Shown one piece after another: positions 1-10,500 of a DNA stretch of 64,000 nt (positions are counted from its first letter, which is position 1; every line of letters starts with the position of its first letter). Where the stretch lies: positions 16,527,563-16,591,562 of the forward strand of contig CM046861.1 of the NCBI GenBank assembly GCA_025617745.1. Reading direction: 5' to 3'. The notes under the pieces are model-generated. The model saw only the letters and a program-made list of their open reading frames with translations. It ran no database searches and was not told where the DNA came from. The stretch is from Heliocidaris erythrogramma (lineage: Eukaryota > Echinodermata > Echinoidea > Camarodonta > Echinometridae). The translations under genes were made by a program, and so were the position numbers.

Positions 1-856
1 GATAGTAGATTACATGAGGTGTCCAGACAATACAGAACGTGATCGTCAGAAGGAGAATTGTAATTAACCCTTTCATCCCTCTTCTGCGTGGTTGATCACG
101 GACAATGCCTTGATCACGCATGCCATCAACTTGGTGATTTGCTGGTAGTTTTCCACGCCTATTTTCGTCAAAACAAGTATCGACTTGATGAACTATTACA
201 CGGCCATGGGTTTCAAACTGTCCGACTGCATTTCGTAACTGACGTGCAATAAGTAATATTCTAATATACATGATTGATGTACTGACAAATGTTGCACAAA
301 CAGGAAATATTTGGATAATCGTGTGAACTATTGATGTCCATTTAGCTTTTACAGAGACGTCTTGAGCTAAGCAACGATCTCTCAAGAGCTTTATGAAGGG
401 TGAAGCTGGAATTGGCAGATATATCCCACAGATCAGCAATATCAACAGGAACTTGAACGCTAGAGTGAAGTAAAATCTGGTTCTGGTCACAATCGTGCAA
501 TATCGTAGTGGTCTTGTGACGAGGATATAAAGATTGAGACTTGTTCCGCAGAGACAAAACATGACAGACAGGAAGGACACATAATATACGAAGGGAAATA
601 CCATACTCATGATGGTACATGTCTCTGGAGTGCTCTCCAGTGTATGCCACAAGATACACCAAACATACCAACTGATTCCTAAAATCATATCCGAAATTGC
701 AAGGATCTGGTAAAGAACTCGCATGTATTCCTGGATCTCTTTTTGATGTTTGATAACAATGAGAACAATTGCATTCAAAATCACGCAGAGAATAACTGAT
801 AAAATCCTGAATTTATTAGGTTCCGGATAACTACCAGTGTCGATATTGTTAGCCAT
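1..856 (-). CDS. Class A GPCR, array copy 1 (3' part beyond window)
   Basis: I translated this by hand on the minus strand; it stays open for 285 codons to the window edge. It covers the N-terminus through TM6 and is cut off just after the TM6 motif FCIVWTP. Visible motifs are the TM1 Asn in CVILNAIVL, LAISD in TM2, VTRPLRY at the end of TM3 (Arg kept, normal D/E-R-Y altered), and YLPIPASP after TM4. The paralogs start with ATG followed by codons for ATTE; here that ATG reads ATT, so the first usable Met is eight codons downstream (MANNID). The protein is presumably a plasma-membrane chemosensory-type receptor; ligand unknown. It could be a functional gene with a shifted start or an early pseudogene. 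Confidence 0.85.
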   Translation of the reverse strand, partial: MANNIDTGSYPEPNKFRILSVILCVILNAIVLIVIKHQKEIQEYMRVLYQILAISDMILGISWYVWCILWHTLESTPETCTIMSMVFPFVYYVSFLSVMFCLCGTSLNLYILVTRPLRYCTIVTRTRFYFTLAFKFLLILLICGIYLPIPASPFIKLLRDRCLAQDVSVKAKWTSIVHTIIQIFPVCATFVSTSIMYIRILLIARQLRNAVGQFETHGRVIVHQVDTCFDENRRGKLPANHQVDGMRDQGIVRDQPRRRGMKGLITILLLTITFCIVWTPHVIYY

Positions 857-984
857 ATTGAAAGCTTCTGTTGTCGCAATTTTGAAAGATACGTCTACAC
901 AATCTCTCTGTTAAATCGGATCTGGTCATCGGTTGGACGGGTTTTATATTACAGCCCCTGGAGCTCTGTTTGGTCTTATATTTT

Positions 985-1125
985 TAATAAGTTGGTACAA
1001 CTGCATTTAAAATAACGCCGCGAATAAGTGGAAAAAATCGTGAATTTTTCAGATCGCTTCGAACCTCGGTATTGTACATTAGCCTTCAAAATTTTCTGTA
1101 GTGATGGTAGTCGCCATTTTAATTA
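985..1125 (-). pseudogene. GPCR N-terminal remnant
   Basis: The minus strand begins with ATG-GCG-ACT like the receptor paralogs and matches their first ~45 codons (N-terminus and start of TM1), with in-frame stops. It ends abruptly with no further transmembrane segments. It is a degraded duplicate of the first part of the receptor gene. Confidence 0.6.
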
Positions 1126-1262
1126 ATTCACAGTCACTCAACTAAATTGGATTCGGGCATCAGATGAACACGACTAAAGGTTATAAAATATGGACAGGCT
1201 TTAGATACAAATGCTCGGCGTTCGAAGTTTTTGCGAGGCATGAAAAGGAAGAATGTTTAATG

Positions 1263-1965
1263 GAATAGCCACATTGCCGATGTGAGTTAATGCGAAGATC
1301 ATGTTTATTGTATCACAAGACGATGAACATGATCAATACATTAAATGGATAAAATAAATCATCATAATTATGGACATACCATGTGCGACTACGCGAGCGA
1401 TAAAGGTTGTGAGAGTTCCCTATCAGAATATAAAACTATGAATATAACAACAAAATTACTGATAAAAATAGGTCGATTTACAAATTTTGCATATTTCCAT
1501 CGATCTAAGTTATTTGAATAGCCACATTGCCGATGTGAGTTAATGCGAAGATCATCTTTATAGGTTAAATGGATAAAATAAATCATCATATGGACATACC
1601 ATGTGCGACTACGCGAGCGATAAAGGCTGTGAGAGTTCCCTATATCAGAATATAAAACTATGAATATAAAAAAAAAATTACTGATAAAAATAGGTCGTTA
1701 TACAAATTTTGCATATTTCCATCGACCTAAGTTACTTGAATAGCCACATTGCCGATGTGAGTTAATGCGAAGATCATGTTTATTGTATCACAAGACGATA
1801 AACATGATCAATACATTAAATGGATAAAATAAATCATCATATGGGCATACCATGTGCGACTACGCGAGCGATAAAGGTTGTGAGAGTTCCCTATCAGAAT
1901 ATAAAACTATGAATATAACAAAAAAATTACTGATAAAAATAGGTCGTTATACAAATTTTTATACA
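1263..1965. repeat. Tandem repeat, three copies of a 220-250 bp unit
   Basis: Three near-identical direct copies begin at about 1263, 1516 and 1738, each starting GAATAGCCACATTGCCGATG. The second lacks an internal stretch (about 30 bp) containing the TATTGTATCACAAGACGAT segment, which explains its shorter period. The third ends where a receptor remnant begins. No coding function is seen. Confidence 0.85.
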
Positions 1966-1969
1966 AATT

Positions 1970-2190
1970 TCTCCCCATTGTTAACCACAAACCAATCCAA
2001 ACATTCCAACTGATTCCTAAAATCATATACGGAAAAGGATTTTGTAAAGAACTCGCATATATTTGATGTTTGATAACAATGAGGATAATTGCATTCAAAA
2101 TCACGCAGAGAATAACTGATAAAAGCTAGAATATATCAGGTTCCGGATAACTATCAGTATCGGTATTGTTAGCCATTATTGAAAGCTTCT
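1970..2190 (-). pseudogene. GPCR N-terminal/TM1-TM2 remnant
   Basis: Minus-strand sequence closely resembles copy 1 (N-terminus, TM1 and start of TM2), including the stretch encoding ILNAIILIVIKHQ. An internal deletion and frame breaks follow, and it stops at the TM2 GISWNVW region. It lies directly against the tandem repeat. Confidence 0.7.
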
Positions 2191-2267
2191 GTTAAAAGAT
2201 TTTAAAAGATACATGTACATGTGCACAGTCTCTCATGGTTTGGTGGGCCTTTTTAGTCCATGGAGCT

Positions 2268-2395
2268 CTTTTCGGTACTTGATAACTGTGGTTACAATTG
2301 AATTTAAAATCACCCCGAGGATAAGTGACAAACTCTTTTCAGGTTCACTTCCAATCAGGTATTGTTAGCCATATTGAAATCCTCTGTTAGTAACT
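2268..2395 (-). pseudogene. GPCR N-terminal scrap
   Basis: A third short minus-strand match to the receptor N-terminus and start of TM1 (AATTCAATTGTAACCACAG region), more diverged than the neighbour at 1970-2190. Only ~40 codons are recognisable. It shows that the array edge has been repeatedly duplicated and deleted. Confidence 0.55.
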
Positions 2396-2824
2396 GGTAG
2401 TCGATATATTTTAGAAAGCACATTCACTCAACCAAATTGGATCTGGGCATCAGTAGAACACAGCTAATTTTATATGAAAGGCTTTACACGATGTAACAGC
2501 CCCTGATAGCTGAGTAGAATGTTACCCATATTTGCTGGAAAAGGGAACATGCATCTAATTTGCTTTGTAAAATTTTACCCAATTTCGGGCACATTTTACC
2601 CAATATGATACATATGTGTTCGCGTAGTTTTTTTTCAACCATAAGTTGGATTTGAATTACAAATAAAATACAAAGCAATACATATCAATGGCTGACAATA
2701 ATTACAGGTCATTTATTATACAACTACATACAGTATTTGCAATGAATAGTGTATATGTGGGAGAAAATCTCAAATTATAACACAGCATTAAGTAAAATAA
2801 AAACCAGCACACCTGTAGGAATAA

Positions 2825-2990
2825 TCCTAAGAAGTATACCCATTTACCTCACCTTGGTCGAGTGAGGCAAATGTAGATTAATGTCTTGTCAAATAACATA
2901 AGTGCTGCGACAAGGATTCCAACCCGGTACCTTGTGGTTAACAGTCCGGGGACTTATCCACTAGACCACAACACCTCTTATGATCACTGC
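2825..2990 (-). mobile_element. tRNA-derived SINE
   Basis: On the minus strand there is a good RNA polymerase III A box (TGGTCTAGTGG, plus-strand 2958-2968) and a B box (GGTTGGAATCC, 2914-2924), separated by a tRNA-like distance. The following body (GACATTAATCTACATTTGCC and GTAAATGGGTA) is shared with a second copy at 53.25-53.42 kb. These features fit a tRNA-related SINE; family name not assigned. Confidence 0.8.
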
Positions 2991-2994
2991 ACTC

Positions 2995-3275
2995 GAAGCG
3001 TCAGTGACTGGCGATTGACGCGCCGTGTAAAGGTCACATCGTACACAAAGTGAATGAGAAATGAACAGTGTAAACGTTTCGTTAAATAAATGGTGCAAGG
3101 ACTCATTGCCTCCAGATGCTACTTTAGTGGAGGCAATATATGACACAACATGTACAACGGGCATTGTTAAAAGAATTTCTGTCAGGGGCACATTCCTTTG
3201 CACGTTCCTGCTAATTTGTGAAAGTATTTTTAATATTCCTAACATAATATCAACACATATCACCAATCTAATATA
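2995..3275. other. Receptor 3'-flank remnant
   Basis: The segment around 2996-3110 (TTGACGCGCC, CATCGTACA, AAGTGAATG) matches 54750-54870, which lies downstream of the intact receptor at 55113. It therefore appears to be part of the duplicated gene-plus-flank unit. Nothing else is recognisable here. Confidence 0.45.
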
Positions 3276-3284
3276 ATTAATTCG

Positions 3285-3620
3285 CTAAGGCGACGCGGGG
3301 GTCCCGCGCCTGCCCCGATTGATTTTGCACGCGCTGCAGGAGGGGGTCCGATGGACTCTATAAAATGTTTTCCCGCTGCCCGCCGCGAGCCGCCTTCCGT
3401 CCCGACCGGTCGGCCTGGCCGCCCGCATGTGCAACGTCGCCTTCGCGTTGCACGACGACGTCGCGTTGGCAGCAGGTGAGCGATCTCCTGAACGACCAAA
3501 TCACATTGGCCCGCGTGCTTTGCTTCGCCGTCGACCGAATCAGACGACGATTGCGCGTGCGTCCGGCGAACGGTACGTAGTGTAAACTCTGTAGCTCTCA
3601 CCGGGGGAACCCACGTAAGA
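3285..3620. other. GC- and CpG-rich segment, origin unclear
   Basis: About 330 bases are far richer in G, C and CpG than the surroundings. They contain a short open frame (plus strand, 3365-3580) and a donor-like CAG-GTGAGC at about 3474. No protein family is recognised. It may be the 5' end of the adjacent LINE, a separate insertion, or a fragment of a gene exon. Confidence 0.3.
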
Positions 3621-3639
3621 AAATAATTATACCTTAGGT

Positions 3640-6600
3640 CAGGTCAGGCTTCGGTCTGCTACTGGTACCCTGTAACCCAGTACTACCTGTCGCAGGGTCG
3701 AGTCGTCGGCGACTAAAACTGACTCCCCCACCAGCTCTTGCAATAGGACTGGTGAGGTGGGTGGCTAGACACCCTGTAGAATTAAAAACAAAATCTATCA
3801 AAGGGCGCCGGCTCAGGAGAGCCATCAGCGGCCATCTAGCTCCGCCAACCATGGATAAATGGTCCCACTGCCTTGTGGGTATCTTCGGGAGAGGAAAAGG
3901 CTAAGGAGTAAACCCTACACAAATCCGGAGTGGAGCCCCTAAGGCGGTTGGACGGCGTCCTGCGCCACCTTCCGGCACCTTTTGCAGCTGAGCTGGTGCC
4001 ATCTGTATCGGCTCGTCCTTTCCGTTGGATTCGACCAGCAACGCCGAGAGGGGGAACCTGTCGTCTGTGCAGCCCAGGTTCTCCACAACACCCTGCCCAG
4101 GCTTGTAGCGCCCTGGAGAGGACACTCCAGCGATGTTGCAAGATATCGGCACAACACGGGAAGTGGCAGTTACCGGTTAAAAGCTCACTCCGATTGGCGT
4201 AGGAAACGAGTGCCTGGGGTCACTTCCGACGGTGGGAGAGATCATCGCATCTCACTGGACAGCTAAGGTGCTGTCCCACCACAGCTTGCCTGCCCTACTG
4301 GGTGCGTAGAGCTTTAAGAGTCAATCTTGACAAGCGAGCTGTAAACCCCCGCACCAGGCAGAAAAGAAAGAATCAAGAAGACTCCAGCTCTTCGACTAGC
4401 AAGCTGGAACGTCCGGACCATGTGCCCTGGACTCACCAACGACCTCCAAGTGATTGACGACGCACGCAGGACTGCAGTCATCGACAAGGAACTGACAAGA
4501 CTGAACATTGATATTGCCTGCCTGCAGGAGCCCCGCCTGGCTGACAGCGGTTCCCTCAGGGAGGCCAACTACACCTTCTTTTGGCACGGCTTGCCACAGG
4601 ACAGCCCCAGACAGCACGGTGTGGGCTTCGCTGTGAAGAACTCGTTATCTGCAGCCTTTGAACCACCAACTGGCGGATCGGAGAGAATCCTCAGCTTGCG
4701 ACTGTCAACAACAGCAGGTTTTGCCAATCTTCTCAGCATCTATGCGCCGACACTGTGCTCCACCCCAGAGGCCAAGGACCAATTTTACGAGGCACTGGAT
4801 GAGGCAATATCCAATATCCCCACCACCCAAGGGCTATACCTCCTTGGAGACTTCAATGCCAGAGTGGGAGCAGACTGCGACACCTGGCCTTCCTGTCTCG
4901 GCCACCCGGGCATAGGCAGGATGAACGAGAATGGACAGAGGCTGCTGGAGCTGTGCTGTCACCACGGCCTGTGTGTGAACAACACCTACTTCAAATGTAA
5001 GAAACGCCACAAAGTCTCCTGGAGACATCCTCGGTCCAAACACTGGCACCAGCTTGACCTTGTCATCACCAGACTACAGACCTGGGAAGCGTCCTTCTTA
5101 CTCGTAGTTTCCACAGCGCAGACTGTGACACAGACCACTCCCTCATCGGCAGCAAAGTGAGGCTGACCACGAAGAAGATACACCTTACCAAAACCAAGGG
5201 CCGACCACGTATCAACACCTGCAGCGCCAGTGTCCCGCAGCGAGAGATCCCAGCAGTTTCAAGAAGTCTTTAGCAAGAAGATGGCTACTCCTGCCCCAAA
5301 TGTCACCGACATCGACAGTAAGTGGTGCCATCTCCGTGATGCTATCTACACCTCAGCCTTCACGGCATTTGGGAGGAAGGAACGTCGCAACGCAGACTGG
5401 TTCGAAGCCCACTGGGACGAGATGCAGCCAGTCACAGAAGCCAAGAGGAATGCCCTGCTGGCCCACAAGCAGAACCCCTGCCCCAGCACTCGCGACGCCC
5501 TCAGAGCTGCACGAAGCAAGTCCCAGCAGACCGCCGCTGCGCCAATGACTATTGGCTGAACTTGTGCAGCAGGATCCAGATAGCCGCCGACACAGGAAAT
5601 GCAAGAGGCATGTACGACGGCATCAAGACAGCTACTGGCCCCACTGCTACCAAGACCGCGCCGCTGAAGTCCAAGACAGGGGAAGTCATCACAGACCAGT
5701 GCAAGCAGCTCGAACGCTGGGTGGAACACTACCTGGAGCTGTATGCCACCCAGAACGTGGTGACGGACGCGACCCTGGACGCCCTACCCGACCTCGCAGT
5801 CATGGATGAGTTGGACGCCCTGCCTGCTATCGAAGACCTCGGAAAAGCCATCGACTGCCTCTCCAGTGGGAAGGCTCCTGGGAAAACGGTATCCCCCCAG
5901 AAGTTCTGAAGAGCGGGAAGCCGGCTCTACTACAAAATCCCCACGAGCTCCTGTGCCTGTGCTGGGAGAAAGGCCACGTCCCCAAAGACATGCGCGATGC
6001 CAACATCGTCACCCTCTATAAGAACAAGGGGACCGCAGTGATTGCAACAACTACCGTGGCATCTCCCTTCTCAGCATCGTAGGCAAGGTTTTCGCCAGCG
6101 TTGTCCTGACACGCCTGCAGAGTCTCGCCCCTCGAGCATACCCAGAGTCCCAGTGTGGCTTCAGGGCTGGGCGATCTACAGTGGACATGATGTTCTCATT
6201 ACGCCAGCTGCAGGAGAAGTGCAGAGAACAGCAGAAGCCCCTGTACATCGCCTTCATAGACCTGACCAAAGCCTTCGACCTGGTCAGTAGAAGCGGACTT
6301 TTCAGCGTCCTCGCGCCAACCCTCTTCGGGATCTTCTTCCCCATGCTGCTCCAGTACGCCTTTGACGACTGCACGGAAGGCATCTACATCCGCACCAGAG
6401 CCGACGGGAAGCTCTTTAATACCAAAGTGCAGGAGGTACTGATCCGTGAGATGCTGTTTGCAGATAATGCAGAAGCCGGACTGCAGGAGCTAGTCGACCG
6501 CCTGTCTCATGCCTGCCATGTTTGGCCTGACTATCAGTCTGAAGAAGACCAACATCCTGTCACAAGACACCCCCTCCCCACCAGACATCTCCATCGACGG

Positions 6601-7440
6601 TACGCACCTTGAGGTGGTGGACTCCTTCACCTACCCCGGTTCATCCATCTCCAGCTCCCTCTCCCTGGACACAGAGATCAGCACCAGGATCGGGAAGGCC
6701 GCCGCTTCCATGGCTAAGCTGAACAAGTGTGTGTGGAGCAACAGTCAGCTGACTGAGAACACGAAGCTTCGAGTCTACCAGGCCTGTGTCCTCAGCACTC
6801 TCCTGTATGGCAGCGAGTCCTGGACTACATACGCTGTGCAGGAGAAGCGGCTAAACAGCTTCCACCTCCACTGCCTTAGACGTCTCTTGCACATCAAGTG
6901 GCAGGACAGGATAACCAACGCCGAATTTCACCAGCGTGCTGGCATCCCAAGCCTGTTTGCCCTCCTCAGCAGGAGACGCCTGAGATGGGTGGGCCACGTT
7001 CGCCGCATGGTCGCTGACCGCATCCCTAATGTCATGTTGTATGGGGAACTGTGCGAGGGGGCTCGCCCCACTGGAAGGCCGCAGCTCCGCTAGAAAGATG
7101 TCTGCAAGCGTGACATGAAACAGGCCGGAATTGACCACAACTCTAGGGAAGGCACGGCAGAAAATCGTCCGCTCTGGAGGGCCACAGTCACCAACGGAGT
7201 CAAGAGGGCAGAGGACAACAGAAACAACCGGCTGGAAGACATGAGAGCCAAGAGGAAGGCAAGGGCAGTCTCTGCCTCAGTGCCAACCTCATACGTGTGC
7301 AACAAATGCTCCAGAGACTGCCACTCTAGAGTGGGATTGCACAGCCACTATAGACGGTGTTACTCTATATCATAGCGCTACACCATCGTCGCCCGTGACG
7401 AACGGATGCCCACGACGACGATGTTCAATAGAGGTCCGTG
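3640..7440 (+). mobile_element. Non-LTR retrotransposon (LINE), frameshifted
   Basis: A roughly 3.8 kb element with a noncoding 5' part (about 3640-4390), an endonuclease-reverse transcriptase coding region, and a short 3' tail. It is GC-rich compared with its surroundings, suggesting that it is not host DNA of this locus. The 5' boundary is approximate, and no target duplication was found. The protein type is the widespread endonuclease-RT family often annotated as 'craniofacial development protein 2-like' in animal genomes; clade not resolved. Confidence 0.8.
4396..7375 (+). pseudogene. LINE endonuclease-reverse transcriptase, broken
   Basis: The endonuclease domain (APE type) is readable at 4396-5150: ASWNVRTM, the catalytic-region LQEPRL, LGDFNARVG, and SWRHPRSKHWHQLDL. 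The frame then shifts near 5150, 5230, 5560, 5900 and 6600. The reverse transcriptase keeps YIAFIDLTKAFDLV (about 6242-6285), then jumps directly to VLAPTLFGIFF, so the middle palm region is deleted. The YADD-equivalent reads LFADN, followed by another deletion. The C-terminal part is longer-lived (6509-7093) and ends in a small Cys/His finger, CNKCSRDCHSRVGLHSHYRRC (about 7303-7365). The element cannot encode a working enzyme. Confidence 0.85.
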
Positions 7441-8246
7441 ATATGTACGTACGATTTGTATCATAGTCCGCTTTTGTGATTAGTATACCATGTAGGAGCA
7501 GCACCCACCAGACTGTGGTGCAATCTCAATGCAAGCTCAATGCATGCGACGCGATTGCATATCCATCCAACCATACTACATGTAGACGGGCTTACAATAC
7601 AACAATGCATGCACAGCACTCAACATGAGATGACTGCGAATTCCCGAGCGAACTCATACATTCCAAAGATGATTTTGGACGTGAGTTATTTTATATTGAA
7701 CTAAATAATGTTAGAAACTTTATTTATAGACTTTGTTCGTCCCTTTATTCTCTGTATAGTTAATTGATGAAATTCTTCTCTGTTTAGCCGGACTCTGTCT
7801 CGGCGTCGTTGCACTAGCTCTGCTCTTAGCTAGCGGTACCAGCACTGCAGCCTTGGCTGCATGAACTCCGGGGGAAGAAACCTGCAGTAAAAGCCGTTTA
7901 TTTCGATATTTTAAGGTTAACTTTGGACGTGAGTGACGTTGTCACTTTGATATTTGTTTGAGTATGGTATTTGTGGGCTCTGTTTTTCCCTATTCGATCT
8001 GTATTTAGTAAAAAAAAAACTGATTAAATTCTTCTTTACAACGCTGGTAATCTGTCATGGCAGCGCCCACGTATAGTCGACATTCTGCGACTGAGCTGTA
8101 GTATAGCATGGCTTGGCTGGTCCCCAATGTCCAGCAGTAAATACCTTACTGAGCGCTGCTTATTTCAAGATTGAAAATAGGTATAGACCTACTTACCATT
8201 TTTAAAAACTGCAGTTAACATTTGACGATGAATTTATCCTACCGTA
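7441..8246. other. No recognisable gene
   Basis: About 800 bases without a supported reading frame. I see only short similar phrases (CTGCAGTAAA, TTATTTC) repeated near 7880, 8130 and 8540, which suggests old low-copy duplication. Confidence 0.4.
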
Positions 8247-8254
8247 TGTCAGAG

Positions 8255-8495
8255 CAGTGGCGTACCCAGGATTTTTTTAAGGGGGTGGTTTTTACTTTAA
8301 AAAACTCTGGCAAGCAAAAAAGAAACCGGATTTTTTTTTTTTAATTGGGGGGGGGGGGGGTCTTTTTTTCAAAAATTATCTGACAAGCAAAAAAAAAGGG
8401 GGTTATCAGGAATTCTAAAGGGGGTGTTTTAACTTCAAATAACACCAAACGGGGGGTGTTTGAACACCTAAACACCCCCTTGGTACGCGCATATG
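8255..8495. mobile_element. Non-autonomous hAT-like element with G-runs
   Basis: The left end is CAGTGGCGTACCCAGG and the right end carries the complementary TTGGTACGCG. The element is flanked by an exact 8-bp direct repeat, TGTCAGAG, at 8247-8254 and 8496-8503. An 8-bp duplication with CAGTGG-type ends is the hallmark of hAT transposons. The 241-bp interior has G and A runs and no coding capacity. Confidence 0.8.
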
Positions 8496-8503
8496 TGTCA
8501 GAG

Positions 8504-10500
8504 CAGATTCTATACATTACTTGAATTTTAAAGCCCGCACTGCAGTAAATGCCTCACTGGGTTTCTTATATCAAGATTGGAAACAGATTAGGCCGAATAC
8601 ACCTGTATTCATTTGTTATTCGATGGTAAATTCATCTTCTTTGAATATATTCTACATCTATTTCGTTTCTTTAAAAAAGAAAAAATGTTCCATGAATATT
8701 ATCAGTTTGAGGGGCAAGCATTATGCTAGAGGAACGTTATTCCATTAAAGTCATTGGCGTAGATATATACCGGGCAGGGGGGTGGGGGTGGGAATATGTG
8801 AATGCACATTACATTTTTTTATTGCAGAAAAATAAACTCAGTGTAGATAGCACTAGCAGGGGTTAAAGATGGGATGGGTGACGCGGGATTATGTGAATGC
8901 ATCAATCATTTTTATTTTCATTGTATTTGGGACCTTTCTATGCCACCGGATGGAGTAGAGTGAGGGCAGGGACATGATAGGGCCTGCCTTCACCATCCAC
9001 CATGTCCAACGGCGGATCCAGGATTTTGTGAGGGAGGGGGCCCAATATTCGGAAATTCATACTTTTATTTTTTTAAATACTTTTAATGTTTAATGTAGGA
9101 TGTGATTGCACGCATTTATTGCTCATACATGTGTCTCACTAAATTTGAGATATGTGTAGGTGAATTTTCGCTCGATTACTTATAGAAAATAGATAACTAC
9201 TACCGATTTCTAACTAAAATTGTATTTCTTGCTATAGACTAATTAGTAATGAGCGACCTTTACGATGACAACAATATTCCGTACACAAAATATACATAAC
9301 TAGGCCATTAACTTGCTAATTAATTTTACAACTATATAATAAAACAATATGTTAAATGGAAACACTAACATCAAAAGAAAGTCTTTTATCTCTATTCCAC
9401 TCTTCCTCTTTTTATGTTATGTTTATATTCTCTACATCAATTTCCCTCTCTTCTTATCTGTCTACCAACACACACTTTCTCTCTGTCCCTCCCTCTCTAT
9501 TTCTCTCTCCCTCCCCTTATCTCATAATGATATCTCAGATAGAATTAAAATATATTTTGTACATTACATAACATTATACAATATTTTTAACTTTTTATGT
9601 GGGTATGTTTGACTAAGTAATTGTGATCATGAGCACGTATGCGTGATAATTTCATTAACATAAAAATAATAAATAAACTCACGAATGTACACATCGATTG
9701 TGAAAATGTTGAGAGTGCAATGTAAAAAAGTAAACCCGTGGATTTCCCCGGGTCCCGCTAGTTTATAATTATTTTTAAAAGCCAACAATTTGCGAGAAAA
9801 CAAAGCGAGTGAGATTTGGGCGATATCTCATTTTCCATTGACAGTTTCCGTTGCACTTACGATATTTGTAAGAGTTACTCGAGTGTGTTAAGAGTTCAGT
9901 CAAGATTATCAAGTGCCTTCCGAATTACGATGATGTACATACGACTTGTATTGATCTTCAGCTAAGTTATCACGATCTTTTTACGAGCTTTGTACAAGTT
10001 GTTTATGAGTCCCGTAGACTGAGATAAGAAATATCTCATTGTTTTAATGCAAGACAGGCTGCCATCATCACGTGATCGGGCTGCATTTCCTTTAACGGGA
10101 TTCGGTAACTTTGTGGAGGCTTGATTTAATAAATTGTTGAATTTTGATATCTGTCTTGTAAAATCAGATAATGATGTTTAGAAGGATAAATAAATAGCCA
10201 GGCATAGGTTTTCAAATATATAATGCTATTATTAAGATAATTATGTCTGAATACTCCCATTTACGAAAGCGTATGGCCATACGCTTTAGTCTAACACAGA
10301 GTCTGGCATTTCCGGTCACTTGCATATATTTACTTTGGTGAAAGACATGATTCTGAGGTGCTTTTCCCCCAAATGGCTTCATTTTACACCATATTACATA
10401 CACTGATAGCATGTAAGGCCAGGCAGCTCAGATTTTATCAAGCTTCTACAAAGTTACCAAATTACTTTAACTAATCAGACTCGTCAAACTCCAAAGTTAT
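8504..10500. other. Intergenic, low-complexity patches
   Basis: No gene is supported. There are G-rich and CT-rich low-complexity stretches (around 8776 and 9470-9530) and one lone hAT-like end (GGCGGATCCAGG at about 9013) with no partner found. The right part (about 10430-10500) resembles the 3' flank of the receptor at 18132. Confidence 0.4.

Noticed and set aside
342-671. 109-codon minus-strand frame
   Set aside because: It is a shadow of the real receptor reading frame of copy 1; the true frame shows TM segments and family motifs.
2914-2968. Possible functional tRNA gene
   Set aside because: A and B boxes are present but the body does not fold as a complete tRNA and continues into the shared SINE sequence.
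1263-2990. Tandem units considered as a CRISPR array
   Set aside because: Units are 220-250 bp with no short repeat/spacer pattern and the genome is eukaryotic.
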